From: Otatea glauca
Lineage: Eukaryota > Streptophyta > Magnoliopsida > Poales > Poaceae
Reading direction: 5' to 3'
DNA length: 64,000 bases
Assembly (NCBI GenBank): GCA_036346275.1
Contig: CM070711.1
Location: 46,997,435 to 47,061,434 of the forward strand
The notes below the pieces were generated by a model, which worked only from the letters and a program-made list of their open reading frames with translations, was not told the origin of the DNA and ran no database searches. The translations under genes were made by a program, and so were the position numbers. Shown here in pieces: positions 23,601 through 32,116 of the stretch. Numbering within the stretch: the first letter of the stretch is position 1; each line of letters starts with the position of its first letter.

Positions 23601-26600
23601 AGCCACTCGTGTTAGAGATTGTTCTCAATGTCTGTGGAGTACAGTGGCACATATAACTGGATAGATTTTTCTTGAGATTTAAATAGCCTACTTTGCAAAT
23701 ATTAAGTTGGTAAAGCAGGGGGAGTAGTAGTTCAAGATGATTAGTGCAACTGTCAAGTGCTTTACCCTGATGTTAGTATAAGTTTAGAATATCCCTTTTC
23801 TGTAAGTCTGTCATATATTCTTTTTTATTTTTGTGTCATACGCTATGCTTCCTCTTATATTCCATTATTCAATCCATTTTGAACATGTTCAATTGTAAGT
23901 CAGAATGAATGGTTTAATCTCGCTTCAGATTAGCATAGGTGACTGTGAAATGTTCTTATTTTGTACGCACTGGAGGAGGATAAATAAGCAGCCTGAAGCT
24001 CTGTATGCATGCTATGTACTAATATCGATCCTTCAAGGGATGCTTTTGTCCCTCTATATTATTTTTTTAGTTAATCTTTCATATAACCAAAGTTTATTGG
24101 TTGTCTCATTTTCCTTCAATAACAGTAGAAATATCGATCCGGATCACTGCAACATTTTCTTACTACGTGTGAAATACAAGTGCCAGAATGGCCTCCGACG
24201 AAGGACAAGTACCGGAGGGAGTTGGGCCCTCAAATATGGACGAATGAGGAAGGGGTAGCCCGAATAATAGCCCAACGTCCTATCTGAACCTGCAGGATCC
24301 AGCCATGGACCTACCTGACGATACTCACGTAAGCGAGGTAAAGTTTTAGTACACTGTGGTTCCCAAAACATGGTAGGCCCAGACGACTAATAATTTAGAA
24401 GATCAATTTGTAGGCTCAGACGTCTGATCAACGAAGGCAGTGCGCAAGTCGTGGTCCGAACAAGATGCCTAAGGGAATTTTTAACATAGTGGAGCTCTCG
24501 GCAGTCGGGGAACTGCTATGCGAGTCATCATTGGGGCCGTCTGGGACAGCTGCGGGGTTATTGCTAGGGATGATGTGCCCATCGGCTATAGATCATGGAT
24601 TGGCGCGGAGGTGACCCATGGGTGGTACCCAATGACTGAAGAACTCATTATGGGACAAGTGAAACAAGTTTTCCAGTTCCCCAAGGGACCGAGCTGGTTG
24701 CAAAGAAACGAGCACTCTGCATCATGTGCCTTTGCATGGAAGAATTGGAAGACAACACTAAACAAAATTATGTGAAAAGAATGAAACGCGAATTTTGACA
24801 CGTACCCAAAGTTAAGGGAGTTACGGGATGAATTTGTAGGCGTACAGAGGTGCGAAGAAGCTCACATAGTAAGTCAAAGGAACAAAGCAAGCGCGGATAA
24901 GAATATTCACCCTCACAAACTAGGAACTGGAGAGTGCGTGAAGAAAATACCGACATGGGATCGGTCAGAAGAAGAAATAACCCGCAAGGGTATAATTCCT
25001 AGCGGCCGCCTTAAGCGAACGATCGAAGCACCGGTTGCTTGGGAGGGTGCTTCTATCTCCGATGATGGCGGCTTAAGCTTGAGCGATAGAGAGCGAGAAA
25101 TCTTTGCGCGAGAATCACGGATGCTCACACGCAGTCTTCCCAAGGATCTTCGCGCCACGAAGGGAGAATGGCGAGCTAACCATAGCCACAGGTAACAAGG
25201 AGCATCCGAGTCGCACGGAGGGTTGGTTTGGTCACGTGGAAAGAAGCCTTCCCAGAGCGCATGGATGTACAAATGTTCAAAGAGATTAAGAGAAGATCAT
25301 TGGAGCGTCGGATAAAGATCTTTGTCGCGAGGCGCTAGAGGAACAAAGATCGGAACTAGATAAGGCCGTGGAGCAAGCCGTGCTGAAAGCTCTCGACTCA
25401 CGACCGCCACTGGTGAAAGCCACGAGCTCATCGGTCCGGTGCTTGTAAGAGCATTGCGGCGTCCACGAGGATTCGAAGAGCATGGATGCGTTTTCTGTGG
25501 ATGACATCAAAGAACCGACACCGTGCAAGCTACATTTGGCGCACATGGCATTACCATAAAGGTGGTGAGGCGGGGCTTGGCCATGCCAGAGTCACGGACT
25601 TTGCTGTCGCCCGATACGCGAGGATTCGCCAGGTCGAAGTGGGCGGTGTCATCCGCCAATACCGAAAAATGGAGGTAGAGATCCTGGCGAGGATGGGAAC
25701 AAAAGCTAGGAGAAAGCGTGAATGGCTTCCTCGCGTGGCGCAAGAGCTTGATTAAGTTTGGCTCGGACGATGAGGCGATGGCGATGATGATCGGCGCACT
25801 CTCCACAGAGACCTCCGCCCTTCTCGCCGCCAACCAGAAAAGTCCAACCCCTCCGTCGGCACCAACGAAAAAGCCCGACTCCTCGCCAAAAGCGTAAAGA
25901 ATCGAACAGCGGGAACATCTCGGCGATCGGCACCGTCCTCGAAGAAATCTCAACCATCTGTGAACCCGGGACAACCACAAAAGAAACTATCGGTGACATG
26001 GCGAGGAAGAGCGGAAAAAGCATGTAAGCGCTGCGTAGCATCTCACTTTAAAAGGTGCCATCAAGTAAGAAGACTAAAGTTGATCTTGTGAGCAAAAGTT
26101 TTTCTTGAGTATGGCAAAAGTGCAAAAGACAGGCGAGGCTTGAACCTTGCAAAATATCGGACTACGAGCGCATATCCGAAAGCAATACTTGCGGTGCGCT
26201 AGTGCCGACACGTTAAGCGGGATGCTCAAGCAGATGATGTTCAACTAGATGCTCTGGCGCAAGGTCTCATGTGGAAGTTCGTTATGGAAAAACCGCCGTT
26301 GAACCAGCTCATTTCGACAACCTTACAACTCAAGCTGCGGCGCGTCCATCGATGGTACATGCAGCGATCCAACGATGGTATGGGCGTTCCCGATCGGATA
26401 CGGAGCAAGATTTTCACAATGGGGATAACATCTGCTGGGTTCTTTTCACGAGTGTATATGTTGTACCAACAAGATGCCACAGGCGTGAACATACTTAGAC
26501 TATGGACTTTGTAAGTGCAGCAATTATATCGTTGAGCATTTACATCTTCGTTTAATTGCATCTCTAACTTCTTTCTTATGTAGAATGGAAGTGCAGACAT

Positions 26601-29600
26601 GTAGAAGAAATAACAATGACAATCTAGCATTCCTAGATCCGGGCTCGTCAACGAGAAACTTGTGAACGACAATCCACATTCGTTGAAGACTATTTATTTA
26701 ATACTTTTTGAAGTGCAATACAAAACCTCCGTACTTTTACCCTATAACTTCAAATGCGTATCTCGACTTATAATATCGTTTTACTATTTTTGTGTAACAC
26801 GTGCGATGTGGGAGTAATTGACTACGTTGACATATATGTGCGAGTTTATTGGGTCCTCCTCGTCATCCAGTTAGATGCTAGCAGGATTTTTGTCTTGGAC
26901 TTCAGGAGAAAACAAACTAATATGTACCAAGACCTTTGGGACATGCTGAACAGGTAAACTCGATCGTTGCGTTATTACTCTAGCAAAATTCTATTCTATT
27001 GCATTTAAGTTTAATTACTATTCAAAATCATTCACAGGGCTTTCGCACGGTACTGCAAAAAAGTGTTCGGTATCGTCCATACCGGAAAAATTTTGAAATA
27101 ATAAATGACTTTCCATGCATGAAGCAGGAACCCGGAAACAATTTATGTGCATTCTATGTATGTAGAAATATGCATTCAATTGTCACGGAGAGTGTCGGCT
27201 ATAACGAAGCCATGGTACGTAATTACACTTTGATGCCCTTTTTTATTTAACAAATATCATCATTAAGTAACTTCCTTTTTTGTTCAAAAGCAGCGCTCCA
27301 AGCGAGAACCAATAAGTTATTCTTGTGAAATTATAGCAATTCAAGAACGGATCGCGGATTCATTCATGATGAGATCATCAATCCAAGCGGCGAGTTCCAC
27401 GAGTAGCCTCATCGCCCTCATTCCTACGGCCTAGGCGCGTGACATGTCTACTTCGACTCTTTGTAAAATCAAAGCGAGCGGGATGACATGTAGTCGAGCT
27501 ACATTGTAAAAACAAATTATGTGATCGTAATTTAATATATTTGAATTATGATTTTAACGATGCTTAGTCTATACATGCATATATTTGAATTATGATTTGA
27601 ACGATGCTTTATATACTAACATATGGACACTGTAAACAATTATATAAAAATATATATATATATTGCACAAAAAATATGCAAGCTTGTCACTGCCGGTTCT
27701 TGGAAAACCGGCGGTGATATGTATATATCATTTGTCGGATTATGGTACAACCCGCGGTGCTAGTACAATATCACTGCGGTTTTATATATAACCGGCGGTG
27801 ATAATATCATCACTGCCGGTTGTAGATATAACCGGCGGTGATAATCCTATCACGCGGATTTTGGTTTGATCGGCGGTGATAGTCCTATCACTTTGCGGAT
27901 TTTGGTTTGATCCGGCGGTGATAGTCAATATCACTTGCGGTTGTAGGTAGAACCGGCGGTGATAATCCTATCACTGCCGGTTCTGAGCGGCGGTGATAAT
28001 CTCGAGTATCATCTGCCGACCAATCATCACGCCGCGCCAATGACCGGCAGTGATGGGGTTTTGGAACCGGCAGTGATATGCTGTTCTGTAGTGGTGTACA
28101 CCTGTGTGCGCGTGTGGTGTGTATGGGTGGTGTGTGCGTTCTTGTAAAAAATAAGAAACCTTAAATATGATCTGTTTTAGATGGGTTGATACTTGGTAGA
28201 TAGCAGTACGGGCAAATCTTCAGAAATGCAAAGATGGAAAGTCAACTATTATGTCATGTTATCCATCCCATTGCAGGCAGCCGGCGGGTGTTTGTGGAAC
28301 AACTGAAAATTACAAGAGTAGAGCTTGTATCATTCAGATTTTTGATAGATAGTTTGTTTCGATCCCAAATTAAGAGCATGCTTGGAATGAGCGAGTTTCA
28401 TTAAAATCAGTTTATTTTTCATAGAAACAAAAAATTTCCCCGCTTTCCAAATGGCACCTAAGGATGCCCAGACAGTACGTCTCACAATTAAAGAGGCCAA
28501 CCAAATCAAGGATTAAAGGATCAAATCAGATAAATGAACATGTTTAGATCCCAAATCAAATAAATCAACAACGACTTGTTCGATCTGTACAACCTCAACA
28601 ATCTCGACGCATCACTCATGAGATGTTGGATATTGTAAGTGTGTGTAATCACAGTGTACATTCGTGTCGTACCAATAAATGTCAGATATATATGGTCATT
28701 GATTTTCTATATGTAGATACATGATCATGGAAGCAAAAGCAAGGGAACAACTGGTGGGTTTTCTCGACCCACACATAGTGTCCAAGTAAACCATGGACGA
28801 AAATTTACAAGTCGTCCACGAGTACGTGAAAAAAGTATTACTGGCTCAATGAGACAAAAAATTCATACTTTTATCCCACAACCCGGGGTAAGTGCTTCAT
28901 CTATACTTGTTGATTTGTACTATATATATATAACACAGCTTGAAGTTAATTAGGTTGAATGATCATAACGACATACCTGTGTAGGTTTCACTGGATTCTA
29001 CTCGTAATTATACCAAGACAGAACCAGGTAATTTACCTTGATTCTAAAAAGGATGGCACCCACGACTTGGCGCCTATAAGAAATTTACTCGTCACGTCGT
29101 TCGGTGTCTACAAAATTTGTGGAGGTCCACACAGGAAGGACCTAGCGACGCTGAAACATATTTATAAGTTTCCGGTATCCGCTAGTACGTAATAATCCTT
29201 CACACTCCATAATAATACCTTCGAAATTAATTAACCTATTAAATTTTGGCAATGCCACCAGCAGCCAAAGGGCACTAACCTATGTGAATTCTACGTTTGC
29301 CACAACATATAACTCCTCATTGGTTCAAAGAAGACTAATGTCATAGATGTTTGTCAATCTTGCAACAATTGTTTCCACCAATAAATTTATATACACGCAA
29401 AACTACTATTGCCATCGACAGGCTTGTCAATGCATTGAATCTGCGTTTAACAGGCTGACTTGCTAGGTATTCAAGGACAACTCTGTGCTTTCTTGATGCG
29501 TGAGGTCATTAATCCAAAAGGGGAATGTCACTCAAGCCTTGCTCAATGAGTTGTGAATTTGTTAGATACCATTTGGATTATTTTGTGAACCTTGTGCTGT

Positions 29601-30987
29601 GAATTTGTGAGTTGTAGTTCTGAATTCAACTAGTTTTTTTATATATGTGAGTTGATTTTTGAAATGGATGCACTGTACATTGTAACGTGCGATCAGAGTT
29701 GATTTCTAAAATGGATGCGATGTATGTTGATATATGATCCGAGCTCATTTCTGAAATGTATGTCATAATAATGCTGGTGATGCTCTGTACTGTCTTTTGT
29801 TCCAAAGGGCATGCATGGCTAGCATTTCCTGATGCTAGACAATAAATCAAAATTTAGTAAAAAAATGGAAAATCAACATCACAGATTCCAATTTGGAACC
29901 GTCTGTGATGAGGGATAATTCCACATCGCTGACTGTTCAAATTTGGAACTGTCTGGGATGAGTTTTTTCACTAACGGTTGAAAACCGTCTGTGATGACTT
30001 ATTATCATCACTGACATTTTGATACAGACAGTTCATAAAACCGTCTGTAATATGGGGTTGTGCAGTAGTGTCAGTTCATTTTCTGCAGGAACAAAAAATT
30101 TCCCTCTTTCTGAACAGAGTCTAAAGATAGCCAAATAGTGTTGGTTTTAGCCCAGATAAAGAACACACGTACGAGCACAAGTCAAAACACAGTAGCATAT
30201 AGAAAGAAAAATATTTACGGTGGTGCGGCACAACTAGCATATTTTTCTGTTTTCTTGCTCTCTTGCTTTTTTGCTTACAAAAAAACTCAAGACTAGCTAG
30301 AAATTTATACTCAAACCTACAGCTCTAAAAATTAAAATAGGATTCAACAAACCGAATTGGAAAGAGATTCTTTTTCTTGTTTGATTCGGATCGGACACCT
30401 CTTACGAAATTAAATCTAACAGATATTACACTGCGCTTTTCACAAGAAGGGGAGACATGCTTCACAATTTTCGTGGGCAACCAAATCAAATATTCAAAGG
30501 ATCAAATCAAAGAATACCCCAATCGTCCCAGAATACATATATACCGACAAGAAAAAAGAGGACATATGCATAGGAATCAGTATGAATTTTCTTTCAAGGA
30601 AACCGAGCATCGCAGAGGCAGAGGCCGTACGTACGTACCGTCGAAGACGTAGGACTGTATCTGCTCCCTGGCGTTGCTGAGCCTGTAGAAGGCGTCGTAT
30701 GCCTTGTCGGCGAGCGCGCGGTACTGCACCGAGGCGACGACGGTGACGAAGACGTTGTCCTTGCTCTTGGTCTCGCAGCGGACGTCGAGCTGCTGCACGC
30801 GGAGGGAGAGGTAGCCGGCGACCCTCCGGCCGACGCACCAGGGCATGAAGTGGCAGCCGGGGCCCAGCACCATGTCGTACCGCCCGCACGTCTCCTCCAC
30901 CGCCACCGTCGACTGCCCCACGCACGCACAGCACAGTATCTGGGCCATGTCCGCCGAGTTCACCGACGACGACGGCGCACCCCCCAT
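17610..30987 (-). CDS. HIR: Hypersensitive-induced reaction (HIR) protein, SPFH/prohibitin family
   Basis: HIR proteins are plasma-membrane SPFH scaffolds that oligomerise in microdomains and are linked to hypersensitive cell death and NLR signalling (family knowledge). Minus-strand exons are 30987-30639, 18245-18057 and 17947-17610, together 876 nt and 291 aa. Visible motifs are QSTVAVEE, QQLDVRCETKSKDNVFV and YDAFYRLSNAREQIQ in exon 1; IRASVPNMNLDEVFEQKNEI and YGYEIVQTLIVDI in exon 2; AEKAEAEK, RAEGDAESKYLAG and MDMVLVTQYFDT in exon 3. The start at 30987 is the first ATG after non-ATG codons; it gives MGGAPSSS, which fits an N-myristoylation site, while the next Met (30948, MAQILCCACV) would not. 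The segment after RQRQAIVEGL is about ten residues shorter than in common HIRs. Intron 1 is 12.4 kb; intron 2 has a GC donor. HIR subgroup not assigned. Confidence 0.88.
17948..18056 (-). other. HIR intron 2, GC-AG type (109 bp)
   Basis: The upstream exon ends AACGCAG and the intron starts GCAAGC. It ends CATGCAG before CTGCTCGGCTT. Joining there restores the conserved NAAARLRVAA segment of HIR proteins. No GT in the neighbourhood keeps that frame. GC donors are a known minor class with an otherwise strong AG|GCAAG context, as here. Confidence 0.85.
18520..18845. repeat. CACTA-1 left subterminal array
   Basis: About ten diverged copies, in both orientations, of a 14-base motif around TATCACTGCCGGTT. 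In En/Spm such subterminal repeats bind the TNPA protein and are needed for excision (established knowledge). Here the motif differs and binding is inferred by analogy. Confidence 0.85.
18844..18852 (+). promoter_or_regulatory. TATA-like box of the CACTA-1 transposase gene
   Basis: TTTATATAA directly follows the left subterminal array and lies about 590 bases before the TNP2 ATG. The position, array then TATA then leader, matches the other CACTA element at 35926. Confidence 0.5.
18875..18913. repeat. Perfect 17-bp-stem hairpin in the CACTA-1 leader
   Basis: ATCGAGCAAAGACAGAG and its exact reverse complement are separated by five bases (AGGCG). It lies about 25 bases after the TATA-like box, so it would fall at the start of the transcript. 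Its perfection contrasts with the decay around it. Confidence 0.85.
19435..21840 (+). pseudogene. TNP2-type CACTA transposase, broken (CACTA-1)
   Basis: It would be the transposase that cuts at CACTA ends. It starts MDRRWMYDTDRCGRVFNGV, the transposase-associated N-terminal domain, after a GTAG acceptor-like site. Further pieces are LEVQRIHACPSDCMLYRNEF, RKVVWYFPIIPRLNRLF, SDIDVYLKPLVEDLLILW, and from 21001 a clean stretch with RHAIDVMHIEKSVCDDLLGI, PVACYTLSKKEKISLCECL and LIGMKSHDCHVMM. It then jumps to a DUF4216-like tail (IWELDYGPLKVPLFRCQWVR) and ends EEVTYIRAIMTKVES plus stop at 21840. Several frameshifts and stops separate these, and the DUF4218-like segment present in CACTA-2 is missing. 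Non-functional as read. Confidence 0.8.
22316..22650. repeat. CACTA-1 central motif array
   Basis: At least eight copies of ATCACTGCCGGTT and its inverse AACCGGCAGTGAT, alternating in orientation every 20-40 bases. A roughly 90-base block is tandemly duplicated (22400-22550). It lies between the transposase gene and the second gene, and the last copies end a few bases before a TATA-like box. This is an internal copy of the subterminal repeat. Confidence 0.9.
22653..22660 (+). promoter_or_regulatory. TATA-like box of the second CACTA-1 gene
   Basis: CTATAAAT follows the central array immediately. Downstream (22665-22860) is a C-rich leader of the kind seen in plant 5' untranslated regions, ending near an AGGATG. 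Promoter activity is inferred from this layout. Confidence 0.5.
22661..24129 (+). other. Leader and presumed introns of the second CACTA-1 gene
   Basis: A C-rich leader (to about 22860) is followed by AT-rich sequence without recognisable coding. A 30-base phrase, CACCTGTAATTCTTAGTA with neighbours, occurs twice (about 23056 and 23113), showing a local duplication. Confidence 0.4.
24130..27415 (+). pseudogene. Second CACTA-1 gene: PTTA/En-Spm-like region plus Ulp1-like protease, broken
   Basis: The first recognisable part (24430-24780) has RGPNKMPKGIFNIVEL and a C-terminal FAWKNWKTTLNK, like the plant transposase (PTTA/En-Spm) proteins of grass CACTA elements. A charged middle follows (24900-26050). 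The region at 26225-26520 resembles the segment before the protease domain (LHAWYM-like RVHRWYMQRSNDG; YQQDATGVNI). From 26800 an Ulp1/C48-like domain reads YWVLLVIQLDASRIFVLDFRRK, then EPGNNLCAFYVCRNMHSIV, ending near EIINPSGEFHE. The catalytic His of the usual HW is replaced by Tyr; the Cys is present. Multiple frameshifts occur. The role of Ulp1 domains in CACTA elements is not established. Confidence 0.65.
27536..27612. repeat. Short tandem duplication in CACTA-1
   Basis: The phrase ATATTTGAATTATGATTT followed by (T/G)AACGATGCTT occurs twice, about 46 bases apart. Confidence 0.75.
27690..28080. repeat. CACTA-1 right subterminal array
   Basis: About a dozen alternating copies of TATCACTGCCGGTT and AACCGGCGGTGATA variants. 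Most of the inverse copies here read CGGCGGTGATA rather than CGGCAGTGATA, so the right array has diverged as a group from the central one. Confidence 0.9.
28094..28689 (-). other. HIR intron 1 sequence between two CACTA elements
   Basis: No gene. A stretch near 28415-28480 resembles 30068-30130 (AACAAAAAATTTCCC with similar flanks), suggesting a small dispersed repeat beside each CACTA end. Confidence 0.4.
28690..30070 (+). mobile_element. CACTA-3 remnant: Ulp1 fragment and right end of another family
   Basis: The right terminus reads TGCAGTAGTG at 30061-30070, i.e. CACTACTGCA on the other strand, preceded by a subterminal array with a motif unlike CACTA-1. Upstream, plus-strand pieces of an Ulp1/C48-like protease are readable: EQLVGFLDPHIVSK (28735-28790), RFHWILLVIIPRQNQVIYLD (28985-29045), and CHQQPKGTNLCEFYVCHN (29250-29305). 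His, Asp, Gln and Cys of the protease site are all visible, but stops and frameshifts lie between the pieces. No left end or transposase was found, so the element is truncated. It lies in HIR intron 1. Confidence 0.65.
29878..30058. repeat. CACTA-3 subterminal array
   Basis: Alternating copies of CATCACAGA-type words and the inverse ACCGTCTGTGATG, about six in 180 bases. The same motif makes up the 124-bp MITE at 12559-12682. Confidence 0.8.
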
Positions 30988-31776
30988 CTCCAAGTAGTTG
31001 GATCGTTCAGGTTCAGACCAGCTGATCTATGTTGTTCAATGGATATGGACACTCTTTCTCTCGGTAAAGCCGTGCAAATTGGCTTAATAGCTAGTTAGAT
31101 ATGAACACTTGTGTTTTTATTCGTGAAGCAAGACAAGAAGCAGGGTAGCTCAGACCCGGACTGCCCAGTAGTGACAAGAATGGAAACTAGCTCGAGCACG
31201 TAATTCGCTGGCCAGTGGTGCGCAAGCTGAATGAGTGAGCTAGTCTCAAGTCTGAACAGATTATGAAAACGTACGGCAGCGATCAGCTGACTGTAACAAT
31301 ATCTTGAGACTTAACTAGTAATCAACAAATAAATGAGGGTTGGAAGAAGCAGCACACAATATTGGAACGGATGGTAAGCAGCAGCGTCAAAGTCTCCGGC
31401 CCCGGCGAAACGGATGCCAACACATCACTAGTCGCCATCCGGATGACAAGGTAGAACCTGTAGTGTGGAATCGATCGCCTCAGCTCATAGATTACATGCA
31501 TGTAAAATGAGCGACTGACTGGCCGTCCACTCCGTGTGATGGTTACTTGAGAATTTCATAAGTATACATCTGAAGATGGAGTACATGGGTAGGGGGGTTT
31601 AATTTGCTCAGTTTCAAACAAATCTTGAGTCATCTTTTTTTTGTGTGAATAAATCTTGAATGATCTAGTTTTCATGTTTACAAAGATTACTGCAAGTTCC
31701 CTCGGGAAAAAAAGGATTACTGCAAGTTTTGTGGTGTATTCTTTGGTGGCTTATTAGCTCAACTTCATAAGATATA
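30988..31776 (-). promoter_or_regulatory. Presumed HIR promoter and 5' leader region
   Basis: Upstream side of the HIR start codon. I found no convincing TATA box in the first 150 bases and no other gene up to 31776. It is assigned as promoter region by position only. Confidence 0.4.
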
Positions 31777-32006
31777 GGGTGTGTTTGGTAGGGCTCCAGC
31801 TCCACCAAATCTGTGGATCTGGTGGAGCTGGGTATTTCTAGCTCCATCAGATCCGTGGAGCTGGATCTGTGAGTATATTAAGAGTGTTTAGATGGATCAT
31901 ATTTTCAAATTTTAGACCAAAAATATAAATTTAATTCACTTTATTTTAGCCTACAAGTTTCAAATCTCAGGTGAAGCTGGGATCTGAAGCTCTACCAAAC
32001 AGGTCC
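31777..32006. mobile_element. MITE with GGGTGTGTTTGGTAG-type ends (230 bp)
   Basis: The left end GGGTGTGTTTGGTAGGG and the right end, reverse complemented, GGACCTGTTTGGTAGAG form imperfect inverted repeats, extended by AGCTCCA/GGAGCT words. The trinucleotide ata flanks both sides and may be the target duplication. The TTTGGTA ends are common in small grass MITEs. The superfamily is not certain; a 3-bp duplication would suit PIF/Harbinger. Confidence 0.6.
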
Positions 32007-32116
32007 ATAATACCTCCGATCTTTTTTTACTTACTTTACTTTACACAATATCCGGTAGATGACTTTGACAATTACTTTTTATAATTTTACCTTTAAATAT
32101 ACTAATAAAATTATAG
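32007..32116. other. Short spacer, nothing recognised
   Basis: AT-rich sequence between the MITE and the next LTR relic. Confidence 0.3.

Larger units (their letters stand above)
18504..28093 (+). mobile_element. CACTA-1, a 9.6-kb CACTA (En/Spm) DNA transposon in HIR intron 1
   Basis: The left end reads CACTACTACAGAACAGC and the right end, reverse complemented, CACTACAGAACAGC. They differ only by three extra bases on the left. Inside lie, in order, a subterminal array of TATCACTGCCGGTT-type repeats, a TNP2-like transposase relic (19435-21840), a central array of the same repeat (22316-22650), a second gene with PTTA and Ulp1-like regions, and a right array. CACTA transposition gives 3-bp duplications; the flanks tac and gtg do not match, so the junction has changed or an end base is misplaced. 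Transcription is antisense to HIR. The genes are frameshifted, so the copy cannot be autonomous. Confidence 0.88.

Noticed and set aside
30494..30934. 146-codon and 111-codon minus-strand frames beside HIR exon 1
   Set aside because: They are out-of-frame shadows of the exon encoding QQLDVRCETKSKDNVFV; their Arg/Ala-rich sequence has no homology that I recognise.
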